A stretch of 64,000 nt of DNA, taken from NCBI GenBank assembly GCA_049976245.1, contig JBMFIQ010000003.1:1-64000 (forward strand), in the 5' to 3' direction. Source of the DNA: Microbacter sp049976245. Lineage in GTDB: Bacteria > Bacteroidota > Bacteroidia > Bacteroidales > Paludibacteraceae. Positions within the stretch are counted from its first letter, which is position 1, and each line of letters starts with the position of its first letter. Shown in pieces: positions 33,835 through 42,029 of this stretch. A program made the translations under genes and the position numbers. The notes below the pieces were generated by a model that was not told the origin of the DNA, made no database searches, and saw nothing but the letters and a program-made list of their open reading frames with translations.

Positions 33835-35337
33835 TTAGCCGCAATGAAAATATTGACGAACAAATTGCATGATCTCTTTGTCGTTGCCTTCCACGGCGTT
33901 ACGTAAATTTTCATCATGATAGGAGCGAAGCATCTTAATGGTGCCGTCAATCATGGAACGATCAAATACGCCGTACTTTTCATACACTGCGCGTTGTTCT
34001 TCCAATTTTAATGCCGATTCATGACAGGATTGAGGCAGATGAGCCAATGCATGTTTGGGGTTGTGTTGTACCTCATGAAACGCGTTGCTCTGCACGTATT
34101 TTGCTTCAGTTATTTTAAGCGCATCGTCCATTTCAAAGCCGTGTCGGGCTGCAACGGCCAATCCTGCCATCAGCAAATAAACATTGGCTGATCCGTCCGG
34201 GCTTCTTATTTCAATGGTTTGCTTTTTGGAAAAGTCGTGTGAATTGTCCGTTTCCAACGGATTGGCTTGCAAGGCCATGTTTTTTTTGTTGGTCCAACCC
34301 AACGGCACGCGAATCAGCGCCGAACGATTTTGATCGCCCCAGCAAATGGTTGTTGGTGCTTCATGGTTTGGTACCAACCTGAAATAGGATGTTGGCGTGG
34401 TGTTCCCAAATGCTGTCAAAGAAGGCGCTAAAGTCAAATAGCCGGCAATCATCCGATAAGCTGTTTCCGTCAGGCGTCCATCTTGAATCAGTTGATTTTT
34501 ACCGTCTTTCATAAGCCTTGCGTGGATGTGCAATCCGCTTCCTGCTTTGCCGATCGAAATTTTTGGAGCAAAAGTGACGGAAACGTGATATTTTGCAGCT
34601 AAAGTGCGCAGAATCCATTTGGCAATAAGAAGCTGGTCGGCTGCATTTTCGGGAACAGTAGGGAGAAATTCGATTTCGTTTTGTTCGTACAAAAAATGTT
34701 CATCCGTGAAATTGCCCACTTCCGAATGGCCGTATTTTATTTGTCCACCGGCTTGTGCGATGGCATACATTGCTTCGGTTCGAAGTTGTTCCCATTTTGA
34801 AAAAGGCGTCGATTCATGGTATCCGTGCTGATTTTCTCCAAGATATAACTCATCTTTTGGACTGATGATGTAATATTCAAGCTCTCCCATACATTCCATG
34901 TCAAAGCCGGTTTGGGTTTTCAATGCGGCAAAAGCTTTGTGCATGATGTATTCAGGTGAACTTTCCAACGGATCTCCGTTTTTATCGAAAAAGGAACACA
35001 ACAGATCAATCGTCGGAATTGCGGCAAATGGATTGATGTATGCCGTCCGATAACGCGGAATGACGTATAAATCGCTCGATTGGGCATTAATGTGTTGAAA
35101 CAGGCTCGATCCGTCCACCCGTTCTCCACCGCTGAGGATTGAATCAAGGTGTTCTTTGTTGTTGATGACAAAATTTAAGCATTTTAATTTTCCATCTCCT
35201 CCGACGTATCTGAAATTTAACATCTTAATCTCTTTATCTTCAATGAATTTCATGATGTCTTTTTTCGTAAATTCTTGAGCTGGTTTTTCAAGATATTTTA
35301 CGAAAGGATTGGGGTTAAGTGACATGTTTGTAGGCAT
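33835..35337 (-). CDS. glnA: Glutamine synthetase, type I-like
   Basis: The 500-residue product has glutamine synthetase motifs in order: beta-grasp region with VDGSSLFQHINAQSSDLYVIP, MGELEYYI, YGHSEVGNF, the His of GSGLHIHARL, NHEAPTTICWGDQNRSALIRVP and EIRSPDGSANVYLLMAGLAVAA. It ligates ammonia to glutamate using ATP. The length and motif spacing suit the GSI group and not the approximately 700-residue GSIII common in this phylum. I see no clear adenylylation-site match. It has its own promoter with a palindrome at 35398-35415. Confidence 0.9.
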   Translation of the reverse strand: MPTNMSLNPNPFVKYLEKPAQEFTKKDIMKFIEDKEIKMLNFRYVGGDGKLKCLNFVINNKEHLDSILSGGERVDGSSLFQHINAQSSDLYVIPRYRTAYINPFAAIPTIDLLCSFFDKNGDPLESSPEYIMHKAFAALKTQTGFDMECMGELEYYIISPKDELYLGENQHGYHESTPFSKWEQLRTEAMYAIAQAGGQIKYGHSEVGNFTDEHFLYEQNEIEFLPTVPENAADQLLIAKWILRTLAAKYHVSVTFAPKISIGKAGSGLHIHARLMKDGKNQLIQDGRLTETAYRMIAGYLTLAPSLTAFGNTTPTSYFRLVPNHEAPTTICWGDQNRSALIRVPLGWTNKKNMALQANPLETDNSHDFSKKQTIEIRSPDGSANVYLLMAGLAVAARHGFEMDDALKITEAKYVQSNAFHEVQHNPKHALAHLPQSCHESALKLEEQRAVYEKYGVFDRSMIDGTIKMLRSYHDENLRNAVEGNDKEIMQFVRQYFHCG

Positions 35338-35371
35338 ATATAAAATAATTTAGGTTTAAAAAATCACTTTT

Positions 35372-35415
35372 CAAACATACCATTTTATTTTGATATCAGC
35401 GCACCTTTATGCGCT
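35372..35415 (-). promoter_or_regulatory. Candidate glnA promoter with palindrome at the -33 position
   Basis: The minus strand reads TATGTTTG (35372-35379), 34 nt before the ATG. In place of the upstream TTTG lies the palindrome AGCGCA-N6-TGCGCT (35398-35415). It may be an activator or repressor site; this is inference. Confidence 0.45.
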
Positions 35416-35774
35416 ATTTTTGTGAAACGAGAGATCGTTTTTTTGATATTCTCAGAAGTTTTGGATGCTGATCGTTCGACGCAATTGAGCAATAATTTCA
35501 AGCTTTACAACTTCATTTCAATGACTTTTAAATAACATTTAAACTGCGTTGCAATGGCTTTGAAATCTTGTTGCAACGATAGTGTGACCTTTTTTTTGGG
35601 CCAGTTTAGTTGGTTTAATTTTTTATTCTGCAGAACTTCTAATGTGGGAATGCTACTTTTTTACTACATTTATCGATTATTTTTTTGTTTGAGGTCTCTT
35701 TGTTCCACAAAGATGAGATAACTCATTATAAATAAAAAGAATAAATTTGTTGTTTTACAAAAAACGATCAAGGT

Positions 35775-36710
35775 ATGAGAAATTTAAAAGAAAAATACGG
35801 TGAAACAGCCATGGTGGCCGGCGCTTCGGAAGGCATTGGAGCCGCTTTTTCAGAGTATTTGGCAAAGTCGGGAATGAATCTTGTTCTACTTGCTCGACAT
35901 GCTGACATGTTGACACAATTGGCTGATCGGTTAAGAAGCTTGTATGCTGTTGAAGTGACGTGTATTCCGTGTGATTTGTCCGACGAACAGGTTGTGCCGT
36001 TCATCAAGCAATCGCTCAATGGTAAAATGATTGATATAATTGTTTATAATGCTGCCGTTTCGTACATTGGAGCTTTTGTCGGCAATTCATTTGATCAGCA
36101 TGAAACATTGATTCGTGTTAACATGCGAACACCGGTTCGAATGCTTCATGAGTGGGGTGCAGAGATGTTGAAGAGAGAGCGTGGTGCTTTCATTTTGATG
36201 TCGTCATTGGCCGGATTTCAAGGAAGTGGTTTTTTGTCGATGTATGCGGCTTCAAAAGCTTTTAATTTGGTTTTGGCCGAAAGTCTTTGGTTTGAGTGGA
36301 AACGTCGTGGTGTCGATGTTTTGGCTTGCTGTGCTGGCGCCACTGCTACTCCCAATTATTTGTTTACTATGCCTGAAGAGACTTCCGTTTTTGCTCCTCG
36401 TGTTCAAGCGCCTTCCGAGATTCCTCAAACATGTTTTCGTTATTTGGGGAAAAAGCCATCCGTGATTGTAGGCAGGGGAAATCGGGTGGCCTCGTTTTTC
36501 ATGCATCGGTTGTTCCCTCGCTCCATGTCCGTCACACTGATGGGGAAAAATACGGAAAAGATGTACCGCCATTTAATTTACAAAAAAAAGAGGCAGTTAG
36601 ATATTGAATCTTTCTGCCTCTTCCTGCTGAGAAAAGTGATGACTTCTAAATATTTGGAGTTGTTCCAACACCCGTGTCGGGTTGTTGTGTTTTCAAATCG
36701 TTGTTATTGA
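35775..36710 (+). CDS. SDR-family NAD(P)-dependent oxidoreductase
   Basis: The 311-residue product has the classical SDR nucleotide-binding motif GASEGIGAAF (about 16-25), NAA at about 96, a catalytic Ser in LMSSLAGF and YAASKAF (YxxxK). The substrate is unknown; acyl or steroid-like ketones are typical. The last 35 or so codons, after KMYRHLIYKKKRQ, run through the terminator hairpin of the opposite-strand receptor and then overlap that gene's 3' end (36646-36710). The natural SDR fold should finish before that, so the C-terminal tail probably arose by loss of an earlier stop codon. Confidence 0.88.
   Translation: MRNLKEKYGETAMVAGASEGIGAAFSEYLAKSGMNLVLLARHADMLTQLADRLRSLYAVEVTCIPCDLSDEQVVPFIKQSLNGKMIDIIVYNAAVSYIGAFVGNSFDQHETLIRVNMRTPVRMLHEWGAEMLKRERGAFILMSSLAGFQGSGFLSMYAASKAFNLVLAESLWFEWKRRGVDVLACCAGATATPNYLFTMPEETSVFAPRVQAPSEIPQTCFRYLGKKPSVIVGRGNRVASFFMHRLFPRSMSVTLMGKNTEKMYRHLIYKKKRQLDIESFCLFLLRKVMTSKYLELFQHPCRVVVFSNRCY
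36583..36622 (-). terminator. Terminator of the second receptor gene, inside the SDR ORF
   Basis: AAGAGGCAG (36589-36597) pairs with CTGCCTCTT (36614-36622). On the minus strand eight Ts follow. It begins 24 bp beyond the receptor stop and lies inside the SDR coding frame. Confidence 0.75.
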
Positions 36711-39165
36711 TGGTTGCTTTGGGTTTTTTGGCTTGTGCATTCAGGCTGCCAATTCGGTAAGAGACATTGAAGCGCAATTCACATGGTGGATAAATGTGCA
36801 CATCGGTGTATTGATCAAAATAGGTAGCATGGGTGTTGATGTAAATGTGTTGTTTCGGTAACGCCACGCCAACCAATGACAGTGTTAAATGTTTCTTGAG
36901 CAAATCTTTGGAAAACGCCATGTAAGAAAAGAAAAACGAGGATTGACTTCCCTGAAGATTTACTTGCGGCAGATTGGCTCCACCGCCAACGCTCAAACGA
37001 TAATCTTTTGGAAACATAAACGATGCTCCGAGAAAAAGATGTCCCGTGTAACCGCTGTTCTGCATGCTTTGTAGGTTTAAGTCATTGCTTTTCATGTTGA
37101 CATGTCCAATGTTGCCGTTCATATAAATATTTAACCAGCTCAGACCTCGATAACTGCCAAAGATATTCAAAAACAACTGATTGTTGTGCCCGATATTTCC
37201 ATAAGTGGAGTATTGAACCGAGCTATTGGGTAAAAGTCCAGTGTATTGAACAATGGCGTTATTGACAAACGTATAACTCAACTCGGCGCTGATGTTGTAT
37301 TTGGATGAAAAGTTGCTGTAACCGAAGGTGATGTTATTACTTTTCTCCGGATTCAGTCCCGGATTTCCATAGTTGATGTAGTTTGGGTCGCGCCGATTGA
37401 CGTACGGATTCAAATAGCCGATGCTTGGGCGCTGAATGCGCATGTCATAACCTAAACGCAACGTTTGCATGGGCGCTAATGTAAAAGTGATGGCTCCCGA
37501 AGGTACTAAAATACCATATTGTTGGTTAAATTGACTTGTGGTGTCAATGTTGTTAAAGAAACCGTTTTGCCAGGTGTATTCATAACGTGATCCAATTTTC
37601 AGCCCAAATTTTCTCCAATTAGTGCTGTAGGTGATGTAACCGGCCAAGATGGATTGTTGCTGATCGAAATTGGGGTTGTCAATGCTGTCGGGCAACAATG
37701 AAAAAGAGTTGTTTGAAAACAAATAGTAGATGTTGTGATCGGTGGTGTAACTTTTATTGCTTCGTCGAATAAATTTCGCGCCCATCTCCAAAGTCTGTTT
37801 TTTGCCCAATGGATCTGTGAAGTCAACTTGTGCTGTGTGTTCGTTGGTGTAAGCGTTATTGAAGCTGATGCTGGTGTTTGCCAAACCTGGTTGAGGCATG
37901 AGCAGTGAAGAAAAGTTGTCATTCACGGCATTGTAATTGCTGCTGTTCGGTGTGTTGCTGTATTTGTATGATGCCGTGAGGTTTTCACCTTTTTTTCTGA
38001 AAGTGTGCTGATAGTCTGCTTCCACATCGGTTGATCCCCATGTAGAATGTTGTAAGCTGTTTTGATTGTATCCAAAAACGGTTGCATAAGTTACATCTTG
38101 ATCGATGGTGGTAGCGGTTGTTGCACTGCGTTGTCGACCGTATTGACGATTGAATGAAACGGAAAAGAGATTGAGTGTGTCCATTTGGTAACTTAATTGA
38201 CCGTTGCCGAATTGGGCCGGTGTCGAATTATTCACTGTGGCTACTTGTCCTCCGTGTGCATAGCCGACAATGATTCCGTTGATGGGTTTGACGTCGCGCG
38301 TGGAGGTGGTTGTGACGTGAGGTTGTGCAAAATAGGAATAGTTGTAATTGCCCGAAAAACTCCATTTCCCTTTTTGAAATGCCAAATTAATGCCGCCTCC
38401 GTAAGCTCCACGAGTAGAAGTTTGTGCGTTTAAGGTCATTGAATATCCGTTGGCATTTGAGTTTTGTACGGTAACAATGTTGATGATTCCCCCAACACCT
38501 TCGGCATCGTATTTGGCACCGGGCTGCGTGATGACCTGAATGGTTTTGATCATGTTGGCCGGAAAACTTTTCAAAATTTGGGACGGGTTATTGCTGAATA
38601 GGTTGGAAGGTTTTCCATTGAGGTAAATCTTGAAATTGGATGATCCTTGCAGCTGAATGTTGTCTTGGCCGTCAACGGTGACCATAGGAACTTTTCGTAG
38701 CATATCCAGTGCGGTAGAGGCTTTTGATTCAGGATCTTGTTGTATATCGTACGAGATTTTATCCACATCGGCTTTTATGAGCGGTTTGGTGGCAACCACC
38801 AACACTTCTTTCAGGTGTTGATTGTCGCTCATTGGAACTTTACCAAGTTGTGCAATGGGATGACTGTTGCTGATAGTAAAATTTTTAACGGCTGATGTTT
38901 TGCCTACAAATGAGACTACGATGAGATATTTTCCCGGATTTTTCAGGTTGCCGGTAAATTCGCCATTGACATCACCGGCAAATCGGGCAATGACTTGTTT
39001 GGGGTTGTCCGCATTGAGAACAGAGCAAGTTACGTACGGAATCGTTTCTCCCGAAAGTGAATCGACGGCTTGTCCTTTTATTTCATATTTTGATGTGCTG
39101 GTTTGTGCAAATGTCCAAAACGGAAGCATCACAAGAGAGAAGAGCAGGATAGAAATGGGGTTCAT
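36646..39165 (-). CDS. TonB-dependent-receptor-like outer-membrane barrel protein
   Basis: The 839-residue product has a signal peptide (ends near TFAQT), a carboxypeptidase-regulatory-like domain (YEIKGQAVDSLSGETIPYVTC, about 27-110), a plug-like part (ALDMLRKVPMVTVDGQ, NFKIYLNGKPSN, GAKYDAEGVGGIINIVT) and a type 3 outer-membrane barrel. It shares architecture with the receptor at 18277-20730 but is divergent. No SusD neighbour or clear TonB box is seen. Ligand unknown. Its start is not tied to a repeat copy, unlike its paralog. Confidence 0.87.
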   Translation of the reverse strand: MNPISILLFSLVMLPFWTFAQTSTSKYEIKGQAVDSLSGETIPYVTCSVLNADNPKQVIARFAGDVNGEFTGNLKNPGKYLIVVSFVGKTSAVKNFTISNSHPIAQLGKVPMSDNQHLKEVLVVATKPLIKADVDKISYDIQQDPESKASTALDMLRKVPMVTVDGQDNIQLQGSSNFKIYLNGKPSNLFSNNPSQILKSFPANMIKTIQVITQPGAKYDAEGVGGIINIVTVQNSNANGYSMTLNAQTSTRGAYGGGINLAFQKGKWSFSGNYNYSYFAQPHVTTTSTRDVKPINGIIVGYAHGGQVATVNNSTPAQFGNGQLSYQMDTLNLFSVSFNRQYGRQRSATTATTIDQDVTYATVFGYNQNSLQHSTWGSTDVEADYQHTFRKKGENLTASYKYSNTPNSSNYNAVNDNFSSLLMPQPGLANTSISFNNAYTNEHTAQVDFTDPLGKKQTLEMGAKFIRRSNKSYTTDHNIYYLFSNNSFSLLPDSIDNPNFDQQQSILAGYITYSTNWRKFGLKIGSRYEYTWQNGFFNNIDTTSQFNQQYGILVPSGAITFTLAPMQTLRLGYDMRIQRPSIGYLNPYVNRRDPNYINYGNPGLNPEKSNNITFGYSNFSSKYNISAELSYTFVNNAIVQYTGLLPNSSVQYSTYGNIGHNNQLFLNIFGSYRGLSWLNIYMNGNIGHVNMKSNDLNLQSMQNSGYTGHLFLGASFMFPKDYRLSVGGGANLPQVNLQGSQSSFFFSYMAFSKDLLKKHLTLSLVGVALPKQHIYINTHATYFDQYTDVHIYPPCELRFNVSYRIGSLNAQAKKPKATINNNDLKTQQPDTGVGTTPNI

Positions 39166-39317
39166 TTTGTGTTGTTTTTTTTTTTTTATGGTTATATTGA
39201 ACTTGTTTCACACATTGTTTTACAAATGAAAAGTTACCATGATCGGTTAATGAAGGTTTTGCCCCATTATTGTTCGGTCATGAATGAAATTTTTTTGAAA
39301 AATTTTTCGGTTAGTAT

Positions 39318-39587
39318 TTATTGATTTGTTGAGGAGTCGGATGGATGAGGTGTCAATGGATGATTTACACCATAGACAATTTGAATGTTGTAGTGCGTTG
39401 ATTGTTCTTGAGGTGAATTGGTTTGATAGAAATACTCAAAAATGTTGGGATTGTTACCGGTTTTGTGTTTTAATGATAAAAACCCCACGATTGGAATGCT
39501 GATGAGCAAAAAAGAAATGATGAGCAAGGTGATGTTGCTTTTTTTCTTCAAGGGTTCAAGGCTTGTTTTAGCAAAAGATGTTTTCAT
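39318..39587 (-). CDS. Small single-span membrane protein, unknown
   Basis: The 89-residue product has a basic N-terminus (MKTSFAKTSLEPLKKK), one hydrophobic helix (about 18-40: ITLLIISFLLISIPIVGFL) and a polar Pro/Ser/Thr-rich tail. I do not recognise it. Support for its being real is that its ATG coincides exactly with the terminal ATG of repeat copy F and it carries a good transmembrane segment. It sits between the receptor and the GntR operon on the same strand. Confidence 0.5.
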   Translation of the reverse strand: MKTSFAKTSLEPLKKKSNITLLIISFLLISIPIVGFLSLKHKTGNNPNIFEYFYQTNSPQEQSTHYNIQIVYGVNHPLTPHPSDSSTNQ

Positions 39588-39674
39588 ACGTCTAATTTTT
39601 TTAACACTAAAAATGTATGGAACTCGTTAAATAGTCATATGTTTGATCATAAGCTATTTGTATGGCTCGTTCAT
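39585..39674 (-). repeat. Start-codon repeat, copy F
   Basis: On the minus strand it begins ATGAACGAGCC, keeps ACGAGTTCCATAC and TTAGTGTTAAAAAAATTAG, and ends GACGTATGAAA. The final ATG is the start codon of the small membrane protein. Confidence 0.85.
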
Positions 39675-39812
39675 TAATGATTCCATGGTTGTGAAAGTTG
39701 TATTTACTCTTTGTTTTTTGTCGGCTAATTAAATGCTATATTGATGATTATAAATGATTTGTAGATGTTCACCCGTTTGATTTGTCTGCTGATTCAAATT
39801 GGCCGGTTCTTT

Positions 39813-40184
39813 TTATTCCGCTTGGTTGTGTCGAAACGCTTCGTATTGCTGAAGGACTTCATCAACGGTGATATGCAATAAATTCATGGTTTTAAAAACT
39901 TGAGGCAACTGTTCGTTGAAAAATTCATCGCGTTGCAATTGAACAACCTGACCGGTTGCATTGCTTGCTACAAAATAACCGATGCCGCGTTTGTTGTAGA
40001 TGATATGTTTGTTTTGAAGATATTCAAAGGTGCGCATGGCCGTGTTGGGATTGACTTGTAGATCAGAACCTAATTCACGGACAGATGGGATGCGTTCTTC
40101 TTCTTTCCAAGTTCCGTTTACTATGTTATCGCAAATATAATCTGCAATTTGCAAGTAAATAGGTTTGTTGTTGTTGAATTCCAT
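39813..40184 (-). CDS. GntR-family transcriptional regulator, YtrA type
   Basis: The 123-residue product has an N-terminal winged helix of the GntR family: PIYLQIADYICDNIVNGTWKEEERIPSVRELGSDLQVNPNTAMRTFEYL (in parts, residues 8-60), then a short helical tail instead of a ligand-binding domain, as in the YtrA subfamily. Such regulators usually repress their own ABC-transporter operon. Here it is the last gene after the ATPase and membrane genes. A perfect dyad near the operon promoter (41785-41808) resembles YtrA operators, consistent with autoregulation. Confidence 0.88.
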   Translation of the reverse strand: MEFNNNKPIYLQIADYICDNIVNGTWKEEERIPSVRELGSDLQVNPNTAMRTFEYLQNKHIIYNKRGIGYFVASNATGQVVQLQRDEFFNEQLPQVFKTMNLLHITVDEVLQQYEAFRHNQAE

Positions 40185-40230
40185 GAGCTTTCAATTATTT
40201 TTTTGTTGGATTTGTTTTGGAGAAGCCAAA

Positions 40231-40911
40231 TCAAAGTTCTTGTTCTTCCAGCTTGAAATAGGAAACGAGCCAAAATCCAAATGGGAAAACAAGCGTCAAA
40301 ATGATTTCAGCATAATGAAACACCCATGGTTTAGCACTCCATTCAAAGGGAAGATTAGCAGTAGAAAGTTGAAAAGCATTGAGCCAACTGACTCCCACAA
40401 TGGTGCCAAGAATGGCAATGATGAACAAAATGGCAATCAGTTTTTGCCATTTTCTTCTTCGAAACGTCATGACGGCAAAAATGGATAATGACTGCGCTGC
40501 AATGGCATTCCAATAACTTGAAAAAGTGGATTTTATATTGATAAACGAACTCATATCTTCTGGATGAATCACTTGGTTGATCAAACGAAGGATGAACCAA
40601 ATCATCCATAAAAAAAGAGGCAAAATAACGACACATTGTGTCCAGCACGCTGCCATTTTTTCTGCATTGGATGCCGGCAACATGGTGTACATCAATCCTT
40701 TGACCGAATGATAAACATGGTTGTAGAAAATAAATGGAGCAATGAGCAGAATGATGACTGAAATGGCTCCAAAGCCGTTATTCCCAATATGCTGATTGAG
40801 CAAGGCAACGAGGATTACTACTGCTCCAAAGTAAAGGTAATTTTTTCGAAACTGTTGTGTTTCAACACTTACCAGATGAAAATATCGTGACGGATTGAAA
40901 AATGAGTTCAT
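40231..40911 (-). CDS. ABC transporter membrane subunit
   Basis: The 226-residue product has about six hydrophobic segments (YFGAVVILVALLNQ, VISVIILLIAPFIFY, CVVILPLFLWMIWF, SLSIFAVMTF, IAILFIIAILGTIVGV and IILTLVFPFGFWLVSYF) and no signal peptide. It is placed between an ABC ATPase (23 bp upstream) and a YtrA-type regulator (46 bp downstream). It is therefore the likely permease partner. The family is poorly conserved and the substrate unknown; a role in envelope stress or drug efflux, as for other YtrA operons, is only inferred. Confidence 0.75.
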   Translation of the reverse strand: MNSFFNPSRYFHLVSVETQQFRKNYLYFGAVVILVALLNQHIGNNGFGAISVIILLIAPFIFYNHVYHSVKGLMYTMLPASNAEKMAACWTQCVVILPLFLWMIWFILRLINQVIHPEDMSSFINIKSTFSSYWNAIAAQSLSIFAVMTFRRRKWQKLIAILFIIAILGTIVGVSWLNAFQLSTANLPFEWSAKPWVFHYAEIILTLVFPFGFWLVSYFKLEEQEL

Positions 40912-40934
40912 ATCGATTTTTTTTGTTTTCTCTT

Positions 40935-41771
40935 TTACTTTGTTTTTGGATAGACGTTCTTAAAATAGGCTCGATTGGCAATGACGGCATTGAACAACAA
41001 TTCGATGTTTAATTTGCTTTCGATGCCGTTTTGATTGATCGAAATGACATTGTAGCCTCCCGGTGTTGGTTCATAATACAAAGCGTCGGGTGGAATGACT
41101 GACTCGACACTGAACATCAGCTTTTGGGTGATGGATTCCACTGAATCGTTCAGTAATACCTGATTGCGTTCTAAAATAACAATTGGATCTATCAAAAGTT
41201 CTAAATCCCTAACCTGATGCGTAGAGATGATGATGCATTTTTTTTCGTCGGCCACTTGTGCAATCAATCTTCGAAAAATGGTTTTGGAGGGAATATCCAA
41301 TCCGTTGGTGGGTTCATCCAGCAACAAAATGGGGGTGTTTACTGATAACGCCATGGATATCAATGTTTTTTTCTTTTGACCAAACGAAAGTTCTGTAAAT
41401 TTCTTGTTCGGTTCAACACCAAATTGATCCATATACTTTGTGAACTGATCTTTGTTGAATGATGGATAAAATGAACCGTTACGTTGGACAAAATCTTTCA
41501 CCACTTCGTGGGGAGCATCAAATTCTTCTGGTAAATAAAAAAGAGATGCCAGAAAATCGGGATTTCTTTGTTTTGGCACAAAGTCCATGACGTCAATGGT
41601 GCCTCGTTTGGGAAACAACAATCCGGCCGTCATTCGAAGAAAAGTTGTTTTTCCGACACCGTTTTCACCTAACAATCCGTAAATTTTGCCATGATCGAAA
41701 TGAATATTCAACGCTTCAAAAATATGCTTATTGCGTTGATAACTAAAAGTTACATCTGTAAATTGAATCAT
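40935..41771 (-). CDS. ABC transporter ATP-binding protein
   Basis: The 278-residue product has Walker A GLLGENGVGKTTFLR (about 34-48), a Q-loop region FYLPEEFDAPHE, ABC signature LSFGQKKK, Walker B ILLLDEPTNGLD and switch His in IISTHQVRD. The C-terminal 70 residues form a small extra domain. It powers the transporter formed with the next gene. It opens the operon downstream of a TATCTTTG box at 41810 and a dyad at the transcription start. Confidence 0.92.
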   Translation of the reverse strand: MIQFTDVTFSYQRNKHIFEALNIHFDHGKIYGLLGENGVGKTTFLRMTAGLLFPKRGTIDVMDFVPKQRNPDFLASLFYLPEEFDAPHEVVKDFVQRNGSFYPSFNKDQFTKYMDQFGVEPNKKFTELSFGQKKKTLISMALSVNTPILLLDEPTNGLDIPSKTIFRRLIAQVADEKKCIIISTHQVRDLELLIDPIVILERNQVLLNDSVESITQKLMFSVESVIPPDALYYEPTPGGYNVISINQNGIESKLNIELLFNAVIANRAYFKNVYPKTK

Positions 41772-41784
41772 AAATCATGTAATT

Positions 41785-41817
41785 AGTGTATTAATATAAT
41801 AATACAATGCAAAGATA
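41785..41817 (-). promoter_or_regulatory. Promoter and YtrA-like operator of the ABC-GntR operon
   Basis: The minus strand reads TATCTTTG at 41810-41817. Next to it, over the expected transcription start, is the perfect dyad TGTATTA-N6-TAATACA (41787-41806), within AGTGTA-N12-TACAAT. This closely resembles the AGTGTA-spacer-TACACT operators of YtrA regulators. Confidence 0.6.
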
Positions 41818-41956
41818 AATGCCAATCTTTGTTTTTCCAAATAGGAACAAGCTAAGATCCGATTTTTTTAAGAATATTTATTCTTTCAACGACTTTTCAA
41901 AGGAGCTATATTAAATAAATAATTCATTAATTTGAGGTGGTGTGACAAATCTTTTT

Positions 41957-41964
41957 TATCTTTG
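41957..41964 (+). promoter_or_regulatory. Promoter -7 box of fumarase
   Basis: TATCTTTG lies 65 nt before the ATG at 42030. A TTTG at 41931-41934 is 22 nt upstream, slightly longer than ideal spacing. Confidence 0.55.
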
Positions 41965-42029
41965 AAGCAGTTAAAGTGGCAATCATCATTGAAATTTTAT
42001 AATGTCAATTATTTATAAAACAAACTATT

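Noticed and set aside
35554..35721. 55-codon plus-strand ORF between glnA and the SDR gene
   Set aside because: It is rich in Phe, Cys and Leu as expected from T-rich non-coding DNA, with no promoter box or similarity.
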